Assembly (NCBI GenBank): GCA_024742405.1
Contig: JANSYP010000011.1
Location: forward strand, 1 to 64,000
DNA: 64,000 bases
Direction of reading: 5' to 3'
DNA from: Paracoccaceae bacterium
GTDB taxonomy: Bacteria; Pseudomonadota; Alphaproteobacteria; Rhodobacterales; Rhodobacteraceae
Under the pieces are notes generated by a model that saw nothing but the letters and a program-made list of their open reading frames with translations, had not been told where the DNA came from and made no database searches. This document shows, one piece after another, positions 36,600-47,914 of this stretch; position 1 is the first letter of the stretch; every line of letters starts with the position of its first letter. The position numbers and the translations under genes are program-made.

Positions 36600-37250
36600 T
36601 CAGGCAGCCGCGTAGGCCGCGTCGAAGAAGGCGCGCTCCAGCGCGACGGCGCGGGTGAACAGCGCTTCGACCTCCGAGCGTTCGGCGGGATCGAGCGTCG
36701 GCCATACCGCGTCGAGCTGGCTGCGCAGATGCTCCACGACGCCCTCGAAGCTCGGACCGGCATGGAGCGTGATCCATTCCGCGAACCAGAAGGGCAGGCC
36801 GTCCTTCGGCGGGTTCGCGGGCGTGGCCCAGCTGAGATAGGACCACTCGGCCACCACCAGCACCGCCAGCATCTTGGCATAGCTGCCTGACGCTGCTGCA
36901 TCGGCCATCAGGTCCTGAAAGGCACGGGTGGCGGGAGCAGGTGGGGCTTGCCGTTCGGTTTCGGTGGTCCCCAGCGCCTCAAAAGCACGCAAGAAGTAGG
37001 TGTTTTCCTCGCTGGTGACGAGGCCGAGAAACTGCGCCTTGGGTACCGCGTCGGCGAGGGTGGGGGCCTTGGCGATAGCCGAGGCGAGCAGCCGCACGAA
37101 CCCGTCGACGAACATGTAATCCTGGACCAGGTACCAGCGCATCTTGGCCTCCGGCAACCTGCCCTCGACAAGCTCAGTACAGAAGGCGTGTCGCGTGGCG
37201 GCGGCCCAGTCTTCCGCTGCAAGGCTTTTCAGGTGATCGGTGGGGCGCAT
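36600..37250 (-). CDS. tenA: TenA-family aminohydrolase
   Basis: 216 aa from the ATG at 37250. TenA enzymes hydrolyse aminopyrimidine products of thiamin breakdown. Family features: a helical bundle with RHAFCTELVEGRLPEAKMRWYLVQDYMFVDGF, here noted as LPEAKMRWYLVQDYMFVDGF, VTSEENTYFLRAFEALG, and the catalytic region AEWSYLSWATP with an E-W-x-Y motif. The Cys in HAFCTEL is near the N-terminus; the canonical TenA catalytic Cys sits elsewhere, so this is the TenA_C/TenA_E-type variant at best. It converges on the channel gene with 17 bp between stops. Confidence 0.85.
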   Translation of the reverse strand: MRPTDHLKSLAAEDWAAATRHAFCTELVEGRLPEAKMRWYLVQDYMFVDGFVRLLASAIAKAPTLADAVPKAQFLGLVTSEENTYFLRAFEALGTTETERQAPPAPATRAFQDLMADAAASGSYAKMLAVLVVAEWSYLSWATPANPPKDGLPFWFAEWITLHAGPSFEGVVEHLRSQLDAVWPTLDPAERSEVEALFTRAVALERAFFDAAYAAA

Positions 37251-37335
37251 CGGTGGATCTTTCGGGTCAATGAAGGTGGGATCTTCGATTGCCCGCCGGG
37301 CCGCAAGGCGAAAGCGCGCCGCGCTCCGCAAACGA

Positions 37336-37365
37336 AAACGGGCGGCCTCGTAAAGCCGCCCGTTT
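37336..37365 (-). terminator. Rho-independent terminator of acnA
   Basis: An 11-bp perfect stem, AAACGGGCGGC paired with GCCGCCCGTTT, around an 8-base loop; read on the minus strand it ends in a run of T after the stem. It lies 22 bp beyond the acnA stop codon. Confidence 0.9.
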
Positions 37366-37386
37366 CGGATCCCAGATGCGCCTGCG

Positions 37387-40134
<2,748 letters not shown>

Positions 40135-40354
40135 GGTGTGGCCTCCCGAAATCAAAAGTACTGCCGTTGCACGTCATATGGCGCGCCGCGATGGGGTGTC
40201 GCAAGGGGGGTGCGTCGATATGTATACCATTGCACACAAAGCCTGCCGACCCGCGCCCTTTACGTCGGGCCCACGCGTAAATCTCAAAACGGTGATTGGC
40301 CTCGGCGCACACCCTGCCATAGTTTCCGAAGCATATCGGGAGACCCAGCAGATC

Positions 40355-41071
40355 ATGATGCGACATTTCATCGGCGGCGCTTTTGCGGCCCTAGGGCTTT
40401 TTGCCGCCTCGCTCCAAGCGGATGAACAGGTGCGCTCACCGGTGGTGGTGGAGCTCTTTACCTCGCAGGGCTGTTCGTCCTGCCCGCCCGCAGATGCGCT
40501 GCTGCACGATCTGGCGGAGCATGAAGACGTGATCGCGCTGTCGCTGCATGTCGATTACTGGGACTATATCGGCTGGAAGGACAGTTTCGCGAAGGCCGCA
40601 TTCACCGAACGCCAGAAATCCTATGCCCGTTCGGGGCAGCGACCGTCGATCTACACGCCTCAGATGATCATCGACGGGCGTGACGCTCTGGTCGGCCACG
40701 ATGCCATGAAGATCATCATGAAGATCGAGGAGCACAAGCGCGCCCCCAAGGTCGCCGTAATCAAGGTCATCTCGCGCAATGCGGACGATACTGTTGTGCA
40801 GGTGCGACTTGAGCCCCGGGTTTCCAACGCGCCGGCCGGCGACGTGCAGCTCGTGCGCTACACGCCCAATGCCTCGGTCGACATCCGCCGCGGCGAAAAT
40901 GCCGGGCACAAGCTGAGCTATGCCAATGTCGTGCGGGAATGGACGAACTTGGGCCGCTGGGACGGGGCGGAGGCCGAGATGAAGGTCGATGTGCCGGGTC
41001 CCGACCCGGCGGTGCTGATCCTTCAAGCGGAGGGCCAGCGCGACGTGCTGGCGGCTGCGCGTCTGAAGTAG
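40355..41071 (+). CDS. DUF1223 exported thioredoxin-like protein
   Basis: 238 aa from the first of two adjacent ATGs (40355). A signal peptide (FIGGAFAALGLFAASLQA) is followed by VVVELFTSQGCSSCPPADAL, a CxxC-type site (GCSSCPP) in a thioredoxin-like fold, then SLHVDYWDYIGWKDSFA and YTPQMIIDGRDALVG, all standard for DUF1223. Members are predicted periplasmic; redox chemistry is likely from the CSSC motif but not shown. Divergent from acnA across about 220 bp. Confidence 0.93.
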   Translation: MMRHFIGGAFAALGLFAASLQADEQVRSPVVVELFTSQGCSSCPPADALLHDLAEHEDVIALSLHVDYWDYIGWKDSFAKAAFTERQKSYARSGQRPSIYTPQMIIDGRDALVGHDAMKIIMKIEEHKRAPKVAVIKVISRNADDTVVQVRLEPRVSNAPAGDVQLVRYTPNASVDIRRGENAGHKLSYANVVREWTNLGRWDGAEAEMKVDVPGPDPAVLILQAEGQRDVLAAARLK

Positions 41072-41162
41072 CGCGACGGTCCCCAGCGGGGACCAAGGGC
41101 GGCTGCTTCTTCATCGCGCCCTCTCGAAGCTGAATCGGGCGATCGATGCAGGTTGCAATGCG

Positions 41163-41211
41163 CGTGGGCGACCGTCTACGCTTCGCGTAGCCATTGATGC
41201 CCACGTTTATT
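41163..41211 (+). terminator. Two-tier stem-loop after the DUF1223 gene
   Basis: An outer stem, CGTGGGC with GCCCACG (41163-41169 and 41199-41205), encloses an inner hairpin, CTACGC-TTC-GCGTAG (41176-41190). TTTATT follows, so this could terminate the DUF1223 transcript; alternatively, it is the leader structure of the gene at 41265. Confidence 0.45.
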
Positions 41212-41264
41212 CCAACACACGCGCGTCGTGGCTATTTTGCCTTAGAGACAAGGAAAACAGCGCG

Positions 41265-41915
41265 ATGCATTTCCGGTTCAGAGCAATTTCGGCCACAGCA
41301 CTGTGTGCCACCCTTTTCGGCCTTCAGCCTAATGCCAGCGAGGCGCAATCCTTTGATTGCGCCAAGGCGGGCAACCCGACCGAGCACCAGATTTGCGCCA
41401 TCCCGGATCTTGGCGATCTGGATACTGGGTTGGCAGTGGCCTACCGCCTAGCGCGTGAAGGCCTGTCCGGCGCGGCGCGTGACAAGGTGAGCGCCAACCA
41501 ACGCGCCTGGATTTCCCAACGCAACGCCTGCGGCGACGACTTTAGCTGCATTCAGGACAGTTACGTCACCAGGATGGAACAATTGACGACGGCGTATGAC
41601 ACGTTCTCTGGTTGGGCGGGGAGCTACTACAGCAACGCCGCTGGCATCGAAATCACCGTTGTCGAGGGCCAGAACGGCGATTACTCTGTTTTGTTCCAAG
41701 GGGGCCAGGAGAACTACACCTGTGGTCCGCTGCAAGGCGTCGGCACTGCGGACAGTAAGGACATGGTCGTGACGTCAGGCCAAAACCCGATCATGGAGAT
41801 CAACGCACTTGGCGACGGCATCTATCTCCCCAGTGGCGAAACGAACGCGGGTATTCGAAACTCTTGCGGCATGCTCGCACCGGACTTTCAGGAGACGTTT
41901 TTTCCACGCGAGTAG
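41265..41915 (+). CDS. Exported protein with LprI/DUF1311-like N-terminus
   Basis: 216 aa with a signal peptide (about residues 1-27). The mature part begins FDCAKAGNPTEHQICAIPDLGDLDTGLAVAYR, whose FDC.....E..IC..P.L..LD..L..AY pattern matches the LprI/DUF1311 family, as do QRAWISQRNACG and CIQDSYVTRM shortly after, with four conserved Cys. Some LprI relatives inhibit lysozyme. The C-terminal 100 residues form a separate beta-rich segment with two more Cys. Signal and Cys pairs imply a periplasmic, disulphide-stabilised protein. A role in inhibiting host or competitor lysozyme is inference. Confidence 0.82.
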   Translation: MHFRFRAISATALCATLFGLQPNASEAQSFDCAKAGNPTEHQICAIPDLGDLDTGLAVAYRLAREGLSGAARDKVSANQRAWISQRNACGDDFSCIQDSYVTRMEQLTTAYDTFSGWAGSYYSNAAGIEITVVEGQNGDYSVLFQGGQENYTCGPLQGVGTADSKDMVVTSGQNPIMEINALGDGIYLPSGETNAGIRNSCGMLAPDFQETFFPRE

Positions 41916-42023
41916 TTGCGTCGATAGGGTGCCGGGGCGCTCTGCCGACTCCGCGAGCCGGCGCAAGATGGCCAACCGCTCTGCGCCTTGACAGCTCCAA
42001 GTACGACCGCCAAGCCTTCGCTG

Positions 42024-43469
42024 ATGCTCGATCTGCGCCCGGTCACCTATGTCATCGGCCTCCTTGTGGTGGCTTTGGGCACTGCGATGCTCCTGCCTGC
42101 CGGGACGGACATGCTCCTGCAAAACGGGCATTGGGATGCGTTCCTGCTGAGCGCCGTGATCTCCATCGCGGTCGGCGCGACCGTGGCGCTGGCGTCGGCC
42201 AACGGGGTGAGCCAACGTCTGAACCTGCAGCAGACCTTTTTGCTGACCACGGGCGTCTGGCTGGCTTTGCCGATCTTTGCCGCGCTGCCCTTCGTCTTCG
42301 GGGCGACCGAGGCGCGCTATGTGGATGCGTTCTTCGAGGCGATGTCGGGGCTGACGACAACCGGTTCCACCGTGTTCACCGATCTGGAAAGCCTACCCAA
42401 GGGAATCCTGTTGTGGCGTGGCCTGCTGCAGTGGTTCGGCGGTATCGGCATCATCGTCGTGGCGATGGTGTTTCTGCCGGAACTGCGCGTCGGCGGGATG
42501 CAGGTCTTCCGGTCCGAAGGGTTCGAGACCGACGGCAAGATCCTGCCCCGTGCCACCGAGATCGCGAGCCGGATTTCGAGCATCTACATCGCCCTCACAG
42601 TCGTTTGTGCGCTGACCTATGCTGCATTGGGCATGAATGGGTTCGATGCGACGGTCCATGCGATGACGACGATCGCCACGGGGGGGTTTGCCAACTATGA
42701 CGCCAGCTTCGGCGCGTTTGAACCGGGACTGGAATATGCCGCGACCCTTTTCATGGTGCTCGCGGCACTGCCCATGGTTCGCTACGTCCAGATCCTTGCC
42801 GGCGACGTCGGAGAGCTGCATCGCGACAGCCAGGTGCGCGCGTTTCTGGGCACCCTCGGCGCCGTAGCGCTCGTGATGTTCTTTTGGAAATGGACGACCC
42901 TGGGCGGCGGCGAGGAACCTGTGCGCAAGGTGCTCTTCAATACGACCTCCATTCTGACCGGCACCGGTTATGCCAGCGCGGACTACATGCTCTGGGGCGC
43001 GTTCCCGGTGACGGTGTTTTTTTTCATCGGCCTGATCGGCGGTTGTGCCGGCTCAACGGCCTGTTCGGTCAAGGTGTTTCGCTATCAGATCCTGTTCTCC
43101 GCGGTGCGCGCGCAGATCCGTTCCATCCACAATCCGCACGGGGTGTTCACGGCGCGGTTCAACGGGCGCACGGTGACCGAGGATGTGTTGGATTCCGTCA
43201 TGGCCTTTTTCGTGCTGTTCGTGCTCACCCTCGGCGTGCTGGCTGCGGCCCTGGCGCTGACCGGGCTCGATCTGATCACGTCCGTTTCCGGGGCGGCCGC
43301 GGCCTTGGCCAATATCGGACCCGGGCTGGGCGCCGAGATCGGACCGGCCGGCAACTTCGCAGGATTGAATGACGCGGCCAAATGGCTGCTGGTAGCGGGT
43401 ATGCTTATCGGTCGGCTGGAGCTTATGGTGGTTTTCCTGCTCTTCACCGCGCGGTTCTGGCGCGCGTGA
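42024..43469 (+). CDS. trkH: TrkH-family potassium uptake channel
   Basis: 481 aa from the ATG at 42024; no good ribosome site is visible, and a TTG at 41988 is an alternative. An integral membrane protein of the Trk/Ktr superfamily with four pore-loop repeats; pore regions include FFEAMSGLTTTGSTVF (first), MTTIATGGFANYD, TTSILTGTGYASADY and AALANIGPGLGAEIGP, each with the Gly of the selectivity filter. The loop between repeats has LQWFGGIGIIVVAMVFLPEL. It works with the cytoplasmic NAD-binding TrkA, which is not in the window. Confidence 0.94.
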   Translation: MLDLRPVTYVIGLLVVALGTAMLLPAGTDMLLQNGHWDAFLLSAVISIAVGATVALASANGVSQRLNLQQTFLLTTGVWLALPIFAALPFVFGATEARYVDAFFEAMSGLTTTGSTVFTDLESLPKGILLWRGLLQWFGGIGIIVVAMVFLPELRVGGMQVFRSEGFETDGKILPRATEIASRISSIYIALTVVCALTYAALGMNGFDATVHAMTTIATGGFANYDASFGAFEPGLEYAATLFMVLAALPMVRYVQILAGDVGELHRDSQVRAFLGTLGAVALVMFFWKWTTLGGGEEPVRKVLFNTTSILTGTGYASADYMLWGAFPVTVFFFIGLIGGCAGSTACSVKVFRYQILFSAVRAQIRSIHNPHGVFTARFNGRTVTEDVLDSVMAFFVLFVLTLGVLAAALALTGLDLITSVSGAAAALANIGPGLGAEIGPAGNFAGLNDAAKWLLVAGMLIGRLELMVVFLLFTARFWRA

Positions 43470-44122
43470 ATGCGGCGCGGGATCACCCGGCTCCGGTGGC
43501 TCTACTCAGACCACGGTGCGTAAGAATGGGTTTTGAGATCTGTCTCGCGGACTTGGCAGGTTGCACAATTGCGTGACGTGCCAGATGGCGCGCACAATTC
43601 GATCCAACGTGCCGGTCCGGAGAATTGCGGTCTCAGATCCGGCTGGCGGCAATGAACCGAGGCTCTTTCGGCCAAATCAATCCGGTAGGGATGGAGTCGG
43701 GACCTGGGGGAAGCGCGCAATTAACGTCGCAATTCGACCGAAAGTTCTGTCGCGTCGCGTTAAGCCTTTGCGGAAATCAATGGTTAATGCGATGATCCTC
43801 GCGCTATTATGGCCGGGTTGGTGGTCAGGCGGCGGCAAGGATCGCTGCGCCCGCTGCGGTGTTTTTGGTTGGTTTGAGGTTAGGTGATGCAGATTGGTTT
43901 CGCGGGTCCGTGCCGCAACTCGATCATTGTCAAAAAAACTCCCAATATGCGACGCGCCGAGGGTTTCTGTGCGCGCACACTTCGTCGAAACCCGGTCACC
44001 AGTACGGTTCGGGACGCCTGTCTGCGCGCGATGGCCGGGTGCTCCGGAGCACGGAGTGCTCCTGTCTTTGACATTTGCTTAGCCCGGGCCTGCCAGAGCA
44101 ACGCTCACATCGGAGATACGCC
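43470..44122. other. Intergenic region, no gene assigned
   Basis: Some 650 bp between trkH and the sugar dehydrogenase fusion. Small frames are present (for example one beginning ATG at about 43780 with tryptophan- and glycine-rich sequence, and others at 43880-44120) but none has a credible ribosome site or homology. An AT-rich section at about 43760-43800 may be a promoter. I see no repeat or RNA gene. Confidence 0.45.
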
Positions 44123-45817
44123 ATGACAATCAAGCGTTTTCTTATCACCGCGGTTGTTATTCTGGTTTTGTCTTCGGCTCTTGTTCTGGGCGGGCTTTGG
44201 GCGGGTTTCTCGCTCAATACGGCGCTACAGAACCGATTCAGCCTGGCGTCGCAGATCGAGTACAAGCTCAACGGCTATTACAATTCCTTCTTTCAGGCCG
44301 ACACGCCGCAAAATGAGAGCCTGATGACCAATCGCGTCCGGCTCGATGTCACCACTGTTTATCTTCCCCTGTCGGCGACTGATTTTGCGGGGGGTATTGC
44401 GACAATGGGTCCGGAAACGGTGCTGGTGACGGACCGGCTGGGCAAGCTTTTCAGCGTGACGGATGCCGAGACCACGGAGCTAACCGTGGAGACACCGGAC
44501 AACCGGGCAGGCGACCTTCAGCGCCAATTGGACAACGGGGATCTCGGCGACATCGAGGTCGAGTTCAATTGGTTTCGCTATAACGACATCCTGTTCGTCG
44601 ATCTGGGCGAAACCGCCTATCTCTTGCTGTCCTACAGCGAGTGGCAGCCCGATGATCTGTGTTTCAACTCGGCTCTGGCGCGGCTGGAGGTCGATGGCGC
44701 AGACCCGGCAAGCTGGACGGCCACGGCCGATGACTGGGAGATCGTCACCCGCACCGAGCCCTGCCTGCGTCCCTTCGAGAGCGGCAAGGGCATCTACGGA
44801 TTGGAAGCAGGCGGGCGGCTTGCGCATCTTGGCGGCAGCCGCGTCGTCTGGACGTCGGGATCCTATGAACGCGATGACCGGCACGAGGGCCTCGATTTCA
44901 GCACGGCGCTCGCCCAGGACGATGGAACGGACTATGGCAAGACCATGATCGTCGATCTTCTGACAGGCGACAAAGAGCTGATTGCCAAAGGCTTGCGCAA
45001 TCCTCAGGGAGTGACGGTTGATGCCGACGGAGCGATCTGGGTGACCGATCATGGCATGCGCGGCGGGGATGAGTTGAACCTTGTCTTCGAAGGCGCGAAC
45101 TTCGGCTTTCCCGCAGTGAGCTATGGCACCAAGTACAATCGCAAACCGGCGGGCAACCAGTCGCACTATGCGGGTCACGAAGGTTACGACAAACCCGTGC
45201 TCGCCTTTGTGCCATCCATTGCACCGGCAGCAGCGCTTGCCGTGGATCGGTTTCACTACGCTTGGGACGGCGACATTCTGGTGGGCGCGCTGAACGGCTC
45301 TCTGGTCCGCGTCCATGTGGATGACGATCGCGCGCTCTTTGCGGAAACCATCCCCCTTGGCGTGCGCATTCGGGATCTCGCGGCGCTTGAAGATGGTACG
45401 ATCGTGGTATGGACCGACGACCGTCGGATCATCTATCTGTCTCCGACGGACCGCCCGGATCCGATCACAGAGTTCGACCAGCGCATCAGCCAGATTACGC
45501 CGCAAAGCCTGCGGGATACGGTCGGCGATACCTTTACGTCCTGTCTGCAATGCCACGGTTTGACGGAGAACGAAGTGGCCGCAGGTCCGTCGCTGCATGG
45601 GATTTGCGGCCGCGAGGTGGCGAGCGCCAGTTTCGACGGCTATTCCGATGCGCTGAAGTCTCTTGGAGGCACCTGGACACCGGACCGACTGGCGACATTC
45701 ATTGCTGATCCCGCAGCAATCGCGCCGGGCACGACGATGGCCTGGAACGGCATGGAGAATGACGAAGCGGCGGCCGTCCTGGCCGATGTCGTCTGCCGGT
45801 TGCTGCCGTCCAACTGA
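44123..45817 (+). CDS. Sugar/sorbosone-type dehydrogenase fused to cytochrome c domain
   Basis: 564 aa from the ATG at 44123. A single N-terminal membrane helix (FLITAVVILVLSSALVLGGL) anchors the protein with its bulk in the periplasm. Residues about 60-430 form the six-bladed propeller of PQQ-dependent glucose/sorbosone dehydrogenases; the tell-tale block is LRNPQGVTVDADGAIWVTDHG, noted as LRNPQGVTVDADGAIWVTD, then GGDELNLVFEGANFGFP. The last 100 residues are a c-type cytochrome with CLQCH at about residue 474 and a candidate Met ligand (TTMAW) near the end. Electron transfer from the dehydrogenase to its own haem is likely. The N-terminal block is more divergent than usual, so the substrate is open. 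Confidence 0.85.
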   Translation: MTIKRFLITAVVILVLSSALVLGGLWAGFSLNTALQNRFSLASQIEYKLNGYYNSFFQADTPQNESLMTNRVRLDVTTVYLPLSATDFAGGIATMGPETVLVTDRLGKLFSVTDAETTELTVETPDNRAGDLQRQLDNGDLGDIEVEFNWFRYNDILFVDLGETAYLLLSYSEWQPDDLCFNSALARLEVDGADPASWTATADDWEIVTRTEPCLRPFESGKGIYGLEAGGRLAHLGGSRVVWTSGSYERDDRHEGLDFSTALAQDDGTDYGKTMIVDLLTGDKELIAKGLRNPQGVTVDADGAIWVTDHGMRGGDELNLVFEGANFGFPAVSYGTKYNRKPAGNQSHYAGHEGYDKPVLAFVPSIAPAAALAVDRFHYAWDGDILVGALNGSLVRVHVDDDRALFAETIPLGVRIRDLAALEDGTIVVWTDDRRIIYLSPTDRPDPITEFDQRISQITPQSLRDTVGDTFTSCLQCHGLTENEVAAGPSLHGICGREVASASFDGYSDALKSLGGTWTPDRLATFIADPAAIAPGTTMAWNGMENDEAAAVLADVVCRLLPSN

Positions 45818-46583
45818 CCCGACGCCGGGGCAGAGTCGCGTTGCGACGCCGGCGTTCCGAGAGCAGATGCCATGTAAAGGCCGTTTGATCGGTCCTGCGG
45901 TGTATCTTAGGGGCGTCTCGCTGCCCGCGGCGTTTCCCGAGTCGCTGGTCAGCTCATACCGCAAGTCGCAAGTCATCTGGCCGGCGGCGTGTCCCCCTTC
46001 GGAGGCGGTTCGCCGCGCATTGTGGAAGACGGTGAAGGGGGGTGCTGAACAGGCGACACAAGCGCGAGGAGACCGTCAGGGCGTTGCCGCGAGGCCGTTT
46101 TTTGTGCGGCAGGCGCGAGCGAATGCGCCCCACGAAGCGAGCGACCATAGCTTGCTCGCCGTTGCTTCGAGGACCGTGCGACTTGCCGATTGTGCGCCGG
46201 ATCAGGCGGCAGTACCTCCTTTGGTCCGCCGCGCATTCGGTTGTCCGACGCCCCTGACACTGTCCCTGATGGCTTCAATGAATCCCGTGTTCGTCGGTCT
46301 GCTCTCACAGGTGACGTTGAGTCTGACGCCGATCAGTTCGGCCTCTGCAACGACGTCCTGCGAGATCGATTCCAGCCGTTGATCGACGCAGGCAGTGGTC
46401 CTGGCCGTCAACCATGCAGCCCGGATGATTTCAGAGGGCGAAGCTGTAGAGAGGACGCTCACCGCTATGCGCTACGCACCGGTCAGCATCTTTCGGATCA
46501 CCACGTCGTCGTTCTTCGGACAGGCACTGCCGGGTCCTGTCGTGATCGATTTCTTTGAGGCCTATGCGCATTGCGATCCGCCG
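45818..46583. other. Non-coding or decayed DNA
   Basis: Open frames here are short, overlapping on both strands, and lack ribosome sites or recognisable families. Position between an intact gene and a run of recognisable pseudogene pieces suggests that this is the oldest part of the decayed zone. A minus-strand Arg/Cys-rich frame at 45954-46308 was checked as a transposase remnant but had no DDE motif. Confidence 0.4.
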
Positions 46584-46682
46584 ATCTTTTTTTTGGACAT
46601 GCACGCAAACCTCGCGGGAGACGACTAGGACGCGGCAATCCGCGTCGGACTGATTGTCTACGAGTCTCTAGCCGCAAAATCT
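46584..46682 (+). pseudogene. Probable fragment of an M81 (MlrC-like) metallopeptidase gene
   Basis: Translated in one frame, the DNA reads IFFLDMHANLAGDD, a stop (TAG 46626-46628), then DAAIRVGLIVYESLAAK. The M81/DUF1485 family has a LDLHANL-x5-VDAAD-x-VGYRTYPH motif at its core; LDMHANL, the DAA after the same spacing, and the Gly-x-x-x-Tyr fit that pattern. Neither the N- nor the C-terminal part of the family is recognisable around it. M81 genes often stand next to dipeptide ABC transporters, and a decayed dppC follows within 600 bp. The call rests on one short motif. Confidence 0.4.
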
Positions 46683-47247
46683 GTGCCAGCGTTCGCTCCG
46701 CGCTCTACCGGTGCGCAGGCGCGCCAGCCATCGCCCTCGTGGACCAGCCGGATACGCTCTTTGCCCTGCGTCACCGGGGGAAACGACCTGAACCGTCGCA
46801 CTAGCTGGCTACCATCGAGGGCGTCGAACGCGTGATCGCATTGAAGCCTCGCCTTGTTTGTATGAATCCCTGGTTCCTGCTCGATGCGCCGCTGTCGACA
46901 GATGCGGTTGTCGTCCTGCCGGCGCTTGGTGCGGCAAGCGAGGTGCTACCAAAGTTCACGTCGCATTCAGACCCAGCCAGCCAGTGGACCGCTGCGCGAA
47001 CTGAGAAGAGATCAAGTCCTTCCCTGTCGCTTACCACTACATGATGTGGATGAACACGCGCACGCTGGTTCTGATCGATGCGCGCGTACGCCGGGCGCCA
47101 GATCTGGTTGTCAACCGCGACGATCCCGGTCCCGCCATGGCAGCCGCTTTGCCGAGTGAGACAGGAAGGCTGCTGGACGAAGTCGGTATGCGCGTGAAGG
47201 ATCGCGAGCTACCGGAACAGCGACGGACGAACGTCAGCGCCGCATTG
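46683..47247. other. Decayed DNA between the M81 and dppC remnants
   Basis: No intact gene. One short piece, at about 47050-47095, reads NTRTLVLIDARVRRAP, which loosely resembles the end of DppB-type permeases (NLL.DLLYALIDPRVR); this is weak. The rest of the frames are of poor quality. In a dpp operon, dppB directly precedes dppC, so the position fits. Confidence 0.3.
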
Positions 47248-47880
47248 ATGACCGGGTTGATCGGCTCGGGGCTCACCTGGCAACCCCTTTGCCCGCACGG
47301 GGTGGATATGGGGCGCATCCTCGTTCCGCCTTCGGCCATCCGCCGGTTCGGGATGGATCACTTGGGGCGTGATCTGGCCTCGCGCCTTCTCGCGGCAGGG
47401 CAGTCCTCGCTGATGTTGAGCGCGATCGTGCTCGACACAGACGTCTGCATCAGAGTCCTGACGGGGGCGGTGATCGTGTTCGGACCTTTCGGGCTGTCGC
47501 GCCTCACACTGGTGCGCCAAAACCGCGTTGGTCATCCCAACACTGACGATAGTCCTGCTGCTGGGGACGCTTTTGGGGCAGGGCTCGTCAGTATAGCCGT
47601 CGCCCTTATCGTGAGCACCTGAGTGCCCCATGCGCTGACCATCGCGGGATTGTTTGAGCGTTTGCGTGGGGAGTAGTACTAGCAGGTGAGGTTTGGCCCT
47701 GGGGTCCGATCTGTCCCGTTCGTACAGACGCCGCATGCACCCCAACATCTGGCCGATCCTCGACGCGCTGGCCGGCACTGAAGCAGGCAGCGCGGCAGTC
47801 CTCATCGAGTCGCTGGGCGCTCTGGGGCTGTCTGCGGACCCCGGCCGCCCGGAATGGGGCACGCACCGGTTCTGGTATCT
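47248..47880 (+). pseudogene. Remnant of a DppC/OppC-type peptide ABC permease
   Basis: Three blocks of the DppC family survive in order at about the right spacing. First, PPSAIRRFGMDHLGRDLASRLL (family: PPS..HPFGTD.LGRDVLSRLLYGARVSL) at about 47326-47391. Second, GAGLVSIAVALIVST ending at 47619 (family: GPGL.NVMIALGI). Then, past a stop at 47620-47622 and in another frame, RMHPNIWPILDALAGTEAG and LIESLGALGLSADPGRPEWG at 47730-47860 (family: RHILPNVLPPI...AILAEAALSFLGLG..PP.PSWG). Two stops plus a frameshift mean it cannot encode a working permease. No ATPase or binding protein gene remains nearby. Confidence 0.8.
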
Positions 47881-47914
47881 TAGCGAAGGCGAAAGGCGCC
47901 AGAGTGTTTGGACG

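Noticed and set aside
41078-41094. GGTCCCC-AGC-GGGGACC hairpin as the DUF1223 terminator
   Set aside because: No T-run follows the stem; the two-tier stem-loop at 41163 is a better candidate.
45954-46308. Basic Arg-rich frames as a transposase remnant
   Set aside because: No DDE motif, no terminal inverted repeats or target duplication visible.
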